Notes: generated by a model from the letters alone, not told the origin. Positions 24,906 through 34,475 are shown, numbered from the stretch's first letter. The stretch is 64,000 nt of DNA from Sphingobium boeckii (GCF_014199215.1 NZ_JACIJC010000002.1:124001-188000); one strand, 5' to 3'. Numbers and translations are program-made.

Positions 24906-26434
24906 CCCACCCCGTCACTCATGGCTGGCGTCTCCTGAAATGGGGCCGCACTCTGGCGCGGCATGGGGCCTTGCAGGGGATCGAGCGCGATCCGCTGACC
25001 CCGCCGCGCGTCAAAATGCTGATCCGCATCGCGCGTTTCGGCGCGCGCGTGCCCAAACAGCCCAATTATTCCGCCGCGTTCGAGGCGCTTGGCCCCGCCG
25101 CGATCAAACTGGGCCAGTCGCTCGCCACCCGCCCCGATCTGGTGGGAGAGGAAGCCGCGCGCGATCTCTTCCGGCTTCAGGACGCCTTGCCCCCCGCGCC
25201 TTTTGAAGTGATCCGCGCCAGTATCGAAACCGCTTTGGGCAAGCCGGTCGAAAACTTGTTCCAGAGCATTGATCCGGTGCCCGTGGGTGCCGCATCCATT
25301 GCGCAGGTGCACAAGGCCGTCACCACCGAGGGCCGCACGGTCGCGATTAAAGTGCTGCGCCCTCACATAGAAGACGATTTCGCCGCGGCGCTGGAGACCT
25401 ATGAATGGGCCGCCGCACAAGTGGAAGCGATGGGCGGCGAACTTTCCCGTCTCCGCCCCCGTCTCGTCATCGCCACGTTCCGCCAATGGACGATGCGCGA
25501 GCTCGATCTGCGCCGCGAAGCCGCCTCCGCTTCCGAACTGGCCGAGGCCATGACGGCGGAGCCGGGGTATAAGATCCCGTCGATCGACTGGCAGCGCACG
25601 GCACGCCGCGTGATGACGCTGGAATGGATCGACGGGATCAAGCTCTCCCGCCGCGATGACTTGATCGCCGCTGGCCATGATCCCAAGATCCTCGCCCAGC
25701 GTCTGATCCGCGCCTTTCTGCGCCAGGCCATATCGGAAGGCTTTTTCCACGCCGATCTGCATCAGGGCAACCTCTTCGCCATGCCCAATGGCGATCTGGC
25801 GGCGATCGATTTCGGGATCATGGGCCGGATCAACCGTCAGGCGCGCACCTGGCTGGCGGAAATTCTCTATGGCCTGCTCACCGGCAATTACCGCCGCGTG
25901 GCCGAAATTCACTTCGAGGCGCAATATGTGCCCGCACATCACAATGTCGATGAATTCGCCACCGCGCTGAGAGCCGTGGGCGAGCCGATCCGCGGTCTGC
26001 CGGTCAAGGATATCTCGATCGGCCAGATGCTCGACGGGCTGTTCGCGATCACCCGCGACTTCGACATGCAGACCCAGCCGCATCTGCTGCTGCTGCAAAA
26101 GACGATGGTCATGGTCGAGGGCGTCGCCCAGTCGCTCGATCCCGATATCAATATGTGGGATACGTCCGGCCCGTTCGTGCAGGAATGGATGCGGACCGAG
26201 CTTGGCCCGGAAGCCGCACTCGCCGATCGCCTGATCCTCGATTTCCGCACGTTGGCCGGCCTGCCCGATCTGGTCCGCCGGATCGAGACGCATTATCCCA
26301 AAGCCGGCGCGGCACCCCCGGCCCCGCCCCTGCGCGAAATCCAGGTCGTGCGGATCGGCGGCGGATGGCGCTATGCCGCGGTGGCGATCCTCGCCGCTGC
26401 GGCCGGAATCGCGGGTACGCTTTTCTTCGGGTGA
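24902..26434 (+). CDS. ubiB: Ubiquinone biosynthesis protein kinase-like UbiB
   Basis: The 510-residue protein starts at a TTG overlapping the ubiE stop. The UbiB/ABC1 atypical-kinase domain shows the KxGQ motif (IKLGQSLATRPDLVG), an Ala-rich loop PVGAASIAQVHKA, AIKVLRP with the ATP-binding Lys, and HADLHQGNLF and IDFGIMG as catalytic and metal motifs. The C-terminus has a hydrophobic anchor (about 488-510). UbiB is needed for ubiquinone synthesis, probably in lipid handling at the membrane. It forms an operon with ubiE. Confidence 0.95.
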   Translation: MTHPVTHGWRLLKWGRTLARHGALQGIERDPLTPPRVKMLIRIARFGARVPKQPNYSAAFEALGPAAIKLGQSLATRPDLVGEEAARDLFRLQDALPPAPFEVIRASIETALGKPVENLFQSIDPVPVGAASIAQVHKAVTTEGRTVAIKVLRPHIEDDFAAALETYEWAAAQVEAMGGELSRLRPRLVIATFRQWTMRELDLRREAASASELAEAMTAEPGYKIPSIDWQRTARRVMTLEWIDGIKLSRRDDLIAAGHDPKILAQRLIRAFLRQAISEGFFHADLHQGNLFAMPNGDLAAIDFGIMGRINRQARTWLAEILYGLLTGNYRRVAEIHFEAQYVPAHHNVDEFATALRAVGEPIRGLPVKDISIGQMLDGLFAITRDFDMQTQPHLLLLQKTMVMVEGVAQSLDPDINMWDTSGPFVQEWMRTELGPEAALADRLILDFRTLAGLPDLVRRIETHYPKAGAAPPAPPLREIQVVRIGGGWRYAAVAILAAAAGIAGTLFFG

Positions 26435-26546
26435 TCCGAACACGCTAACTTAACCATCTTGCCTTATCGACATCAGATGGCGCTTCATCGCGGCGGTTTG
26501 AGCGAGAAAAACAAACAGTGTTGCATCAGCGCGTCCGGTTCGAGCG

Positions 26547-27641
26547 ATGAAAGACCCGCCCACCCGCTTCGCCGGATGCTCGGCATGGGTGTCCATGACG
26601 ATATTGGCGTTGCTGTCTGTCGCCATATTGACGGGAATCGGAGCCTCTGGGCGCTCGATCAAGCCGGGCACCACAGCGCCCTACGCCGCCAATAGCAAAG
26701 GCGGCACGGACGCCAGGCTATATCAAACGATCGTTACTGAAATGGATCGCGGCGCATCCTATTATCCCGCCGCGGCCGAAGCTTTGCGCGCGGGCGGCTT
26801 TCCGCTCCGGCCCTTTATCGCTTTTAGGCTTCCCACCCTCGCGACATTGCTCACGCTGCTGCCCGCGCCAATGCCGCGCGGGATGATCTTCCTGCTGATC
26901 GCCGCGGTCGTCGCGCTCTGGACGGCGAGGCTGAGCGAGGCTTTCGGCAGCCGGACCCGGCTAGCCATCGGCGCTGCGCTGATTCTGTGCGGATCGGTCG
27001 TGGCCGCGCAGCCCGGCATGATCTTATTTCATGAGACATGGGCCGCTTTGCTGATCGCGCTTTCACTGGCGCTACGGCGGCGGGACCGCTGGATCGGCAG
27101 CGTTGTGGCCGGGCTTTGCGCCGTGCTCATTCGCGAAACCGCCATCGCTTACGTCCTCGCCATGGGCATATTGGCGCTGATCGATGGCAAGAAGCGGGAA
27201 GGCGCAGCTTGGGGCGCGGTCATCGCGGTGTTCGCCGGCTATCTGCTCTGGCATGTCGGACAGGTGGCCGCTGTCACCAGCGCTGCCGATCCTGTGTCAT
27301 CGGGTTGGAACGGCATGGGCGGCTGGACATTTTTCATAGCGGCGATGCGGCTCACCACACCGCTCACCCTGTTTCCGCAATGGCTGAGTGCGATCCTGAT
27401 CCCGCTCGCGCTGCTCGGCTGGATATCTTGGCGGACGCCGTTTGCGCTGCGCACGAGCCTTACACTGATCGGTTACGCCGTCATGCTGATGGTCTTCGCA
27501 CGGCCGGACAATTTCTATTGGGGTCTGCTGATCGCGCCACTGCTTTTGCTCGGCCTGATGTTCGTGCCCGCAGCCCTCACCGATCTCATCGTGCCCTTCC
27601 GCCGCCCTGCCCTCGACTCAGACGCCGCTGCACGGCATTAG
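26547..27641 (+). CDS. Polytopic membrane protein, glycosyltransferase-C-like
   Basis: The 364-residue protein has about eight to nine hydrophobic segments and an early loop with Asp-x-Arg-Leu-Tyr (TDARLYQTIV) and MDRGASYYPAAAEALRAGG. That loop, followed by a polytopic body with RETAIAYVLAMG, resembles lipid-linked GT-C glycosyltransferases, but no diagnostic motif is certain. It sits between ubiB and coaBC, which are usually neighbours in this group, so it is probably an accessory insertion. Function is not known. Confidence 0.75.
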   Translation: MKDPPTRFAGCSAWVSMTILALLSVAILTGIGASGRSIKPGTTAPYAANSKGGTDARLYQTIVTEMDRGASYYPAAAEALRAGGFPLRPFIAFRLPTLATLLTLLPAPMPRGMIFLLIAAVVALWTARLSEAFGSRTRLAIGAALILCGSVVAAQPGMILFHETWAALLIALSLALRRRDRWIGSVVAGLCAVLIRETAIAYVLAMGILALIDGKKREGAAWGAVIAVFAGYLLWHVGQVAAVTSAADPVSSGWNGMGGWTFFIAAMRLTTPLTLFPQWLSAILIPLALLGWISWRTPFALRTSLTLIGYAVMLMVFARPDNFYWGLLIAPLLLLGLMFVPAALTDLIVPFRRPALDSDAAARH

Positions 27642-27648
27642 GTCCGGT

Positions 27649-28866
27649 ATGAAGGGCAAGCGCATCCTCCTTATCGTCGGCGGCGGGATCGCGGCTTATA
27701 AAGCCTGCGAGCTGATCCGCCTGATCCGCAAGGCGGGGATGAGCGTGCGCTGCGTGCTGACTGATGGCGGCGCGCAGTTCATTACGCCGATGACGCTGGC
27801 GGCCCTGTCCGAACAGCCCGTTCACACCAGCCTGTGGGATTTGAAGAATGAAGCGGAGATGGGGCATATCCGCTTGAGCCGCGAGGCCGATCTGGTCGTC
27901 GTCTGCCCCGCCACTGCCGATCTGCTCGCCAAGATGGCGGCGGGGATCACCGATAGCCTGGCCACGACATTGCTGCTCGCAACCGACAAGCCGGTGATGG
28001 CCGTGCCCGCGATGAACGTAAGGATGTGGAGCCATGCGGCCACGCAGCGCAATGTGGCGCAATTGCGTGGCGATGGCGTGATCGTCCTTGATCCCGATGA
28101 AGGCCCGATGGCCTGCGGCGAATTCGGTCCCGGTCGCCTGCCAGAACCCGAAGCGATCATGGACGCGATCCGCGCGCATTTTGGCGGCTATGTCGCTGTA
28201 GCCAAGCCGAAAACATTGCCGCTTGCCGGACGCCATATCCTCGTGACCGCGGGGCCGACGCATGAGCCGATCGATCCCGTGCGCTACATCGCCAATCGCT
28301 CATCGGGCAAGCAGGGCTTTGCCATCGCAGGCGCGCTGGCAATGCTGGGCGCGCGCGTCTCTCTGGTCGCCGGGCCGGTTGATCTGGTCACGCCCGTGGG
28401 CGTGGAACGGATCGACGTGCAAACCGCACGCGACATGGCTGCCGCCGTCGATGCCGCGCTGCCCGCCGACGCCGCCGTGATGGTCGCCGCCGTCGCCGAC
28501 TGGCGGACGGAAAATGCCGCGACGTCCAAGATCAAGAAGGCCGGCGATGGCACCATCCCGAGCCTCGTCCTGACTGAAAATCCCGATATTCTCGCCACGC
28601 TCTCGAAGTCGGACAAACGCCCAGCGCTGCTGATCGGCTTTGCCGCCGAGACCGACGACATCGTGGCGCACGCGCGCGCCAAGCTGGCGCGCAAGGGCTG
28701 TGACTGGATCATCGCCAATGACGTATCGGGCGATGTCATGGGCGGCGAGCGCAATCGCGTGCAGATCGTGACCACGGATGGCGTGGAAAACTGGGACGAG
28801 CAGCCCAAGGACGTGGTCGCGATGAAGATCGCCGAAAGGATCGCAGCCGCTCTATCCCTGCTCTGA
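27649..28866 (+). CDS. coaBC: Phosphopantothenoylcysteine decarboxylase / synthetase CoaBC
   Basis: The 405-residue bifunctional enzyme makes 4'-phosphopantetheine in coenzyme A synthesis. The N-terminal flavin-dependent CoaC half has GGGIAAYKACELIR, PAMNVRMWSH with the substrate-binding Asn, and MACGEFGPGRLPEP with catalytic Cys. The C-terminal CoaB half begins at about residue 190 with ILVTAGPTHEPIDPVRYIANRSSGKQG and has the SKIKK lysines. It follows the membrane-protein gene by 7 bases and precedes dut. Confidence 0.96.
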   Translation: MKGKRILLIVGGGIAAYKACELIRLIRKAGMSVRCVLTDGGAQFITPMTLAALSEQPVHTSLWDLKNEAEMGHIRLSREADLVVVCPATADLLAKMAAGITDSLATTLLLATDKPVMAVPAMNVRMWSHAATQRNVAQLRGDGVIVLDPDEGPMACGEFGPGRLPEPEAIMDAIRAHFGGYVAVAKPKTLPLAGRHILVTAGPTHEPIDPVRYIANRSSGKQGFAIAGALAMLGARVSLVAGPVDLVTPVGVERIDVQTARDMAAAVDAALPADAAVMVAAVADWRTENAATSKIKKAGDGTIPSLVLTENPDILATLSKSDKRPALLIGFAAETDDIVAHARAKLARKGCDWIIANDVSGDVMGGERNRVQIVTTDGVENWDEQPKDVVAMKIAERIAAALSLL

Positions 28867-28926
28867 GCCGCTTCCCGACTCGCGCCCGCGTCGCTATGCC
28901 CGCGGCATCATTTCCGAAAGGCGACC

Positions 28927-29376
28927 ATGACCATCTCCATCGCGATCAAGCGCCTGCCCCACGGCGAAGGCCTGCCCCTGCCCTCTTATGCCACCGCCCA
29001 TGCGGCGGGCATGGATGTGGTTGCGGCCGAGGCTGTGACACTGGCACCCGGGGCACGCCACGCAGTCGCTACCGGCTTCGCGATCGCCATTCCCCAAGGC
29101 TATGAGGTGCAGGTTCGCCCGCGCTCCGGCCTGGCGCTCAAACACGGGATTTCGCTGCCCAATACGCCCGGCACGATCGACGCCGATTATCGCGGCGAGA
29201 TGAAGATCATCATGATCAATCTGGGCAGCGAAGCCTTTGAAATCGCGCGCGGCGACCGGATCGCGCAGCTTGTTCCGGCCAAGGTGCAGCACGCAACCTT
29301 TGCCGAAGTGGAGGCGTTGGACGAGACCGCACGCGGCGCGGGTGGCTTCGGATCGACGGGCGTGAAGGCGCTTTAA
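28927..29376 (+). CDS. dut: dUTP diphosphatase
   Basis: The 149-residue trimeric dUTPase has the five motifs: [45 protein letters not shown] and a C-terminal [10 protein letters not shown] that closes over the active site. It hydrolyses dUTP to dUMP, keeping uracil out of DNA and feeding dTMP synthesis. It lies 60 bases after coaBC on the same strand, a conserved order. Confidence 0.97.
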   Translation: MTISIAIKRLPHGEGLPLPSYATAHAAGMDVVAAEAVTLAPGARHAVATGFAIAIPQGYEVQVRPRSGLALKHGISLPNTPGTIDADYRGEMKIIMINLGSEAFEIARGDRIAQLVPAKVQHATFAEVEALDETARGAGGFGSTGVKAL

Positions 29377-29400
29377 CGCCCGGCAGGCGCTCAGGATACT

Positions 29401-29474
29401 CTTCGGCCGAAGGCCGAAATCGGAGGACGTCTGTCACCCGCACCACGTCCCTCGACTTCGCTCGGGACAAACGG
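29401..29474. repeat. Intergenic repeat, family A, degenerate left arm
   Basis: The right arm CGTCCCTCGACTTCGCTCGG at 29446-29474 is intact. The left arm is replaced by an unrelated small palindrome (TTCGGCCGAAGGCCGAA). The loop CTGTCACCCGCACCACG matches the loop of the 30612 copy but for one base. Confidence 0.8.
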
Positions 29475-29487
29475 CAAAGGATGGGTC

Positions 29488-30243
29488 GTGAATGATCTGA
29501 GCGATACCCAGCTAGAGCGATACGCCCGCCATATCATCCTGAAGGAGATTGGAGGCGCTGGGCAGGCAAAGCTGCTCGCCAGCCATGTCGCCATCATCGG
29601 CGCGGGCGGGATCGGGTCTCCGGCAATCCAGTATCTCGCGGCTGCGGGCGTGGGGCGGCTGACGCTGATCGATGACGATCATGTCTCGCTCTCCAATCTC
29701 CAGCGGCAGACGCTGTTCGGCACCGTCGACGAGGGTCGCGCCAAGGTGGAGGCGGCGGGCGATGCCGTGGCGCGGCTGACGCCGGATACGAAGATTACCG
29801 CGCATCCGATTCGGATCACGGCAGAAAATGCCGCCTACCTTCTGAAAGGCGTCGATGCGGTGCTTGATGGATGTGACAATTTCACGACCCGGCTCGCAGT
29901 GGCGGACGCCGCCCTAACGCTTCGAATCCCGCTCATTTCCGCCGCGGTGGGCCAGTTCGAGGGGCAGCTTGCGGTCTATCGCGGCTGGGAGAAGGACAAG
30001 CCCTGTTATCGCTGCTTCGTGGGCGGTGATCCCGACCGTCCCGATGTGTCCTGCGCAGATCAGGGCGTGATGGGCGCGCTCACCGGCATCATGGGGAGCC
30101 TCGCCGCGCTGGAGGTGATCCGCGCGCTGATGCCCTTTGGCGAGGACAGTGCAGGCAAATTGCTGCTGGCAGACGGGCTCTCGCTGCGGTTCCGCACGCT
30201 GACATTGCCCAAGGATCCGGGGTGCCCCAAGTGCGCGGGCTGA
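29488..30243 (+). CDS. ThiF/MoeB/HesA family adenylyltransferase
   Basis: The 251-residue E1-like protein begins at a GTG with LERYARHIILKEIGGAGQ, the family lead-in. GAGGIGSPAIQYLAAAGVG (nucleotide loop) follows, then DDDHVSLSNLQRQTLF with Asp and Arg-Gln, GCDNFTTR and the zinc pairs CYRC and CPKC. It adenylates the C-terminus of a ubiquitin-like sulfur carrier such as MoaD or ThiS; which one cannot be told here. No rhodanese domain is fused. The next gene overlaps its end and encodes a DsrE-like protein, hinting at a sulfur-transfer pair. Confidence 0.92.
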   Translation: MNDLSDTQLERYARHIILKEIGGAGQAKLLASHVAIIGAGGIGSPAIQYLAAAGVGRLTLIDDDHVSLSNLQRQTLFGTVDEGRAKVEAAGDAVARLTPDTKITAHPIRITAENAAYLLKGVDAVLDGCDNFTTRLAVADAALTLRIPLISAAVGQFEGQLAVYRGWEKDKPCYRCFVGGDPDRPDVSCADQGVMGALTGIMGSLAALEVIRALMPFGEDSAGKLLLADGLSLRFRTLTLPKDPGCPKCAG

Positions 30244-30593
30244 CGGTCATCGTCATAGAGGGTTCGTCCGAACGATTGCGCGGCGCGCTCTCCATCGCCG
30301 CCGCCCATGCCGCGCTGGGCGGAAACGCGCGGATTTTCCTGCAGGGTGAGGCGGTCCGCGCGATCCGCGAACCGCTCCAGGGCTGGGAAGACGATACGCA
30401 TGAAGACGCCGGCCTGCCTGCGCTCGCCATCCTGTTCGATGAGGCGCTGAAACTGGGTGTCCGTATCATCGCCTGCCAGTCGGGCCTGCAACTGGCCAAT
30501 GCCCGGCCGGAAGATTTCGACCCCCGGGTGGACTATGGCGGCCTGGTGAGCGTGATGCAGGATCTGGGCGAGGACCGGCTGGTGACGGTTTAA
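30222..30593 (+). CDS. DsrE-like protein
   Basis: The 123-residue protein starts at a GTG inside the end of the ThiF/MoeB gene (a second GTG three codons later is possible). It shows the DsrE/DsrF fold pattern: a first beta strand LTVIVIEGS, LSIAAAHAALGGNARIFLQGEAV and IIACQSGLQLANARPED with a single Cys at the position used for sulfur carrying in relatives. Sulfur relay is inference from family and from the overlapping partner. Confidence 0.78.
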   Translation: MPQVRGLTVIVIEGSSERLRGALSIAAAHAALGGNARIFLQGEAVRAIREPLQGWEDDTHEDAGLPALAILFDEALKLGVRIIACQSGLQLANARPEDFDPRVDYGGLVSVMQDLGEDRLVTV

Positions 30594-30611
30594 GCCTGCA
30601 CTCTCTCCTCA

Positions 30612-30684
30612 CCGTTGTCCCGACCGAAGTCGAGGGACGTCTGTCACCTGCACCACGTCCCTCGACTTCGCTCGGGACAAACGG
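30612..30684. repeat. Intergenic inverted repeat, family A
   Basis: Arms at 30612-30639 and 30656-30684 are nearly exact inverted copies around CTGTCACCTGCACCAC. It separates the convergent DsrE-like and topA genes. Confidence 0.9.
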
Positions 30685-30708
30685 CGAAGCGGCGTTGGCC
30701 CCCGTCCC

Positions 30709-33312
30709 TCAGCCCTCCGCCGCCTTCTTCTTCGGCGCAGCCTTCTTGGCCGGTGCCTTCTTCGCCGCCGGCTTCTTCGCAGCCGCCTTTTTCGGTGCCG
30801 CTTTCTTCTTGCCCTTGCTCGGCATCGCCGCACGCGCGTCGATCAGTTGCGCCGCTTCCTCCAGCGTCAGGGCGTCCTTGTCGATCGACTTGGGCAGCGT
30901 GGCGTTGGTGGTGCCATCGGTGATGTAAGCCCCGAAGCGGCCATCCATGAGCTTAAGCTCCAGATCGGTGCGCGGATGCTTGCCATAGACTTTCAGAGGC
31001 TCGCGCGCCGCGCCCCGTGCCGGGCGACCGCCATTGGCCGCGGCTTCGGCCAGCTTGACCACAGCGGCATTCATGCCCGTCTCGAACACTTCGGCCGTGG
31101 ACGTCAGCCGCGCATATTTGCCGTCATGGATCAGATAGGGGCCATAGCGCCCGATGCTGGCCGCGATCGGATTGCCGCTTTCGGGATGAACGCCGATCGT
31201 GCGCGGCAATGAGAGCAGCTTCAGCGCCCATTCCAGCCCGAAATCCTCACCCGGCACATCCTTGGGGATTGAACTGCGCTTGGCTTCCTTGCCATCGCCA
31301 AGCTGAACATAGGGGCCGAAACGCCCGGACCGCTTGGACACCTCCAGATTGGTGTCGGGATCGACACCCAGCACTTCCGGACCGGTATCCGCGCCCGCGT
31401 CACCGCCGCCGGCCTGGGCGAAGCGGCGGGTATATTTGCATTCCGGATAGTTGGAGCAGGCGATGAACGCGCCGAATTTGCCGCCGCGCAAGGCAAGCTG
31501 CCCTTCCCCGCAATTGGGGCAAAGGCGAGGATCGCTACCATCCTCTTTTTCCGGAAACAGGAAGGGGGCCAGAAACTTGTCCAGTTCCGCCGTCACTTCC
31601 GATGGCTTCTGTTCCATCACCTCGGCGGTCTTGGGCTTGAAATCGGCCCAAAAGGCTTCGAGCACTTTCTGCCACTCAGCGCGCCCGCCCGAAATCTCGT
31701 CCAGCTCTTCCTCGAGCCCGGCGGTATAATCATAGCTCACATAGCGTTCGAAGAAGCGCTCCAGAAAGGCCGTGACCAGCCGTCCGCTTTCCTCCGCGAA
31801 AAACCGGTTTTTTTCGATACGGACATAAGAACGATCCTTAAGCGTCTGCAAAATAGACGCATAAGTGGACGGCCGCCCGATACCGAGCTCTTCCATCTTC
31901 TTGACCAGACTGGCCTCGGAGTAACGCGGCGGCGGCTGGGTGAAATGCTGTTCGGCATTGACCGCCTTCTTCGCGGGCGCATCGCCCTCGGCCATGCGCG
32001 GCAGCAGGCGGCCGTCCTCGTCGTCCCCCGCGTCGGTCTGTTGCCCGGAGCGGCCAGGGGCGTCGTCGCGCCCTTCTTCATAAAGCGCGAGAAAGCCTGG
32101 AAAGAGCACGACCTGACCCGTGGCCCGCAGGCCCGTCTGCCCGCTGCCATCCGCCAGTTCGACGGTCGTCCGCTCAAGCCGTGCCGAGGCCATCTGGCTC
32201 GCGAGTGCGCGCTTAAAGATCAGGTCATAGAGCTTGGCATGATCACCACTGCCCAGCTTGTCCTTGCCGAAATCGGTCGGGCGGATCGCCTCATGGGCTT
32301 CCTGCGCATTCTTGGCCTTGGCGGTATATTGCCGTGGCTTGTCGGGCACATAGCCCGCGTCATAGCGGTCCGCCACGGCCTTGCGCGCGGCGGAGATGGC
32401 GCTGTGGTCCATCTGCACGCCATCGGTGCGCATATAGGTGATCGCGCCGTCTTCGTAGAGATTTTGCGCCACGCGCATCGTGTGGCTCGCGGAAAAGCCC
32501 AGCTTGCGGGCGGCTTCCTGCTGCAGCGTCGAGGTGGTGAAGGGCGGCGGCGGATTGCGCGTGAGCGGCTTGGTTTCCACCGACGCCACGCTGAACCGGC
32601 CATCCTCGACCGCCTTCTTCGCGGCTTCGGCATCGCCCTGATTGCCGATCGTCAGGCGATCGATCTTGTCCCCGCGCCACTTGGTCAGCCGCGCGACGAA
32701 GCCGGTTCCCGCATGTTCCATGTCGGCGGTGACGGACCAATATTCCTGGGGCTTGAACTGCTCGATCTCGCGCTCACGCTCCACGATCAGACGCAGTGAG
32801 ACCGATTGCACGCGTCCGGCCGATTTCGCGCCGGGCAGCTTGCGCCACAGCACAGGGGAAAGCGTGAATCCCACGAGATAATCGAGTGCGCGGCGGGCGC
32901 GATAGGCGTCGATCAGGTCCTCATCCAGCGCGCGCGGTGCCTTCATCGCATCGGTCACCGCCTGCTTGGTGATCGCATTGAACGTCACCCGGTCCACGAT
33001 CGCCGGCAGTGCCTTCTTGTTTCGCAACACTTCCTGTACATGCCATGAAATCGCCTCGCCCTCGCGATCGGGATCGGTCGCAAGGATTAGCCGCGTTGCT
33101 TTCTTGGCCTCGTCGGTGATCGCCTTGAGCTGCTTGCCCTTGTCCGCGTAATTCTCCCATTGCATCGCAAAACCGTCATCGGGATCGACCGACCCGTCCT
33201 TGGGCGGCAGATCGCGGATGTGACCGTAAGAAGCGAGCACGCGAAAATCGCCACCCAGATATTTCTCGATGGTCTTTGCCTTGGCCGGCGATTCTACGAT
33301 GACGAGTTGCAT
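30709..33312 (-). CDS. topA: DNA topoisomerase I
   Basis: The 867-residue type IA enzyme relaxes negative supercoils. The Toprim domain begins MQLVIVESPAKAKTIEKYLG with catalytic Glu and includes ATDPDREGEAISWH. The active-site Tyr293 is in ITYMRTDGVQ. One C4 zinc finger (CPNCGEGQLALRGGKFGAFIAC) follows, then several topo_C repeats of the type RFGPYVQLGDG. The last 40 or so residues are a Lys/Ala/Pro tail, common in high-GC bacteria for DNA binding. It lies downstream of dprA on the same strand. Confidence 0.97.
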   Translation of the reverse strand: MQLVIVESPAKAKTIEKYLGGDFRVLASYGHIRDLPPKDGSVDPDDGFAMQWENYADKGKQLKAITDEAKKATRLILATDPDREGEAISWHVQEVLRNKKALPAIVDRVTFNAITKQAVTDAMKAPRALDEDLIDAYRARRALDYLVGFTLSPVLWRKLPGAKSAGRVQSVSLRLIVEREREIEQFKPQEYWSVTADMEHAGTGFVARLTKWRGDKIDRLTIGNQGDAEAAKKAVEDGRFSVASVETKPLTRNPPPPFTTSTLQQEAARKLGFSASHTMRVAQNLYEDGAITYMRTDGVQMDHSAISAARKAVADRYDAGYVPDKPRQYTAKAKNAQEAHEAIRPTDFGKDKLGSGDHAKLYDLIFKRALASQMASARLERTTVELADGSGQTGLRATGQVVLFPGFLALYEEGRDDAPGRSGQQTDAGDDEDGRLLPRMAEGDAPAKKAVNAEQHFTQPPPRYSEASLVKKMEELGIGRPSTYASILQTLKDRSYVRIEKNRFFAEESGRLVTAFLERFFERYVSYDYTAGLEEELDEISGGRAEWQKVLEAFWADFKPKTAEVMEQKPSEVTAELDKFLAPFLFPEKEDGSDPRLCPNCGEGQLALRGGKFGAFIACSNYPECKYTRRFAQAGGGDAGADTGPEVLGVDPDTNLEVSKRSGRFGPYVQLGDGKEAKRSSIPKDVPGEDFGLEWALKLLSLPRTIGVHPESGNPIAASIGRYGPYLIHDGKYARLTSTAEVFETGMNAAVVKLAEAAANGGRPARGAAREPLKVYGKHPRTDLELKLMDGRFGAYITDGTTNATLPKSIDKDALTLEEAAQLIDARAAMPSKGKKKAAPKKAAAKKPAAKKAPAKKAAPKKKAAEG

Positions 33313-33380
33313 GGAGTGTTCGTTTCCTTACGCATAGGCGCACGAGGCTGGCGAGTTGCGGGGGGATGCGTCAAGCCCTT

Positions 33381-34475
33381 TCAAGAAGCAAGGCTGACCT
33401 TCGCCCCCGCATGTCTTTGCAAGCGGCCACCCAGTTCGAGTTCAAGCAACACGGTCTGCACGATCGCGGACGGCAAGCCCGTCTGCCGGATCAATTCATC
33501 CACCGGCACCGGCGTGTGGCTGAGCAGCGACAGCAGCGCGGCGCGCTCCACATCGCCTGTATCCACATAGGGTTCGGCAGGCTCGAATGGATAGTACGGT
33601 TCCGCCAGCCGCGCCGCACCCAGCGGCATCACCGATTCGATCACATCGGCCGCGCTCTGGATCAACGTCGCGCCATCGCGGATCAGCGCGTTGCAGCCTT
33701 GCGCGCGCGGATCGAGCGGCGAGCCAGGGACGGCCATCACCTCGCGGCCCGCTTCATTCGCCAGCCGCGCGGTAATCAGGGATCCGGATCGCGGCGCCGC
33801 CTCGACCACCACCGTGCCCAGCGTCATCCCGGCGATGATCCGGTTGCGATAGGGGAAATGCCGCGCCAGGGGTTCGGTGCCCGGCGGCTGTTCGGCGATC
33901 AACACACCGCGCGTGGCGACGTCCTCCTGCAACGCGCGATTTTCCGGCGGATAGGTCACATCGATCCCGCTGGCGATGACGCCCACTGTGCCGCTATCGA
34001 TCGATCCCTGATGCGCGGCGGTATCGATCCCGCGCGCCAGGCCGGACACAACCGAAATCCCCGCATCGCCAAGCCCTTGCGCCAATATCCGCGCAAAGCG
34101 GCAGGCGGCGGCGGACGCATTGCGCGCGCCCACGATCGCGACCGCCGGCCGATCGAGCCATTTCAGATCGCCCCGCACGATCAGGGCTGCGGGTGCATTG
34201 TCCATCTCGTTGAGCAATCGGGGATAGAGCCCCTGCGCGCGAAACAGATAGCGTGCGCCGATCCGTTCCACCGTGGCGATTTCCGCCTCCACCTGCGCCT
34301 GTGTCGCGATCCTTGGCACCCGTCCGCCGCCACGCCGCACCAGATCGGGCAGGACATCGAGCGCCGCCTGCGCGCTGCCGAAACGGGATATGAGTTGATG
34401 GCAGGTGACAGGGCCGATCTGGGAAGAGCGGATCAGGCGCAGCCGCGCGATGCGGTCATCGGCCGGGTCAGTCAC
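33381..34475 (-). CDS. dprA: DNA-processing protein DprA
   Basis: The 364-residue protein has a SAM-like N-terminus (LRLIRSSQIGPVTCHQLI), the Rossmann-fold LOG-like core with AIVGARNASAAACRFA, VVSGLARGIDTAAHQGSID and VIASGIDVTYPPENRAL, and a winged-helix C-terminus with DELIRQTGLPSAIVQTVLLELELGGRLQRHAG. It loads RecA on incoming single-stranded DNA in natural transformation. Its start overlaps the end of plsY by 8 bases, and topA follows 68 bases downstream, a common alphaproteobacterial order. Confidence 0.95.
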   Translation of the reverse strand: MTDPADDRIARLRLIRSSQIGPVTCHQLISRFGSAQAALDVLPDLVRRGGGRVPRIATQAQVEAEIATVERIGARYLFRAQGLYPRLLNEMDNAPAALIVRGDLKWLDRPAVAIVGARNASAAACRFARILAQGLGDAGISVVSGLARGIDTAAHQGSIDSGTVGVIASGIDVTYPPENRALQEDVATRGVLIAEQPPGTEPLARHFPYRNRIIAGMTLGTVVVEAAPRSGSLITARLANEAGREVMAVPGSPLDPRAQGCNALIRDGATLIQSAADVIESVMPLGAARLAEPYYPFEPAEPYVDTGDVERAALLSLLSHTPVPVDELIRQTGLPSAIVQTVLLELELGGRLQRHAGAKVSLAS

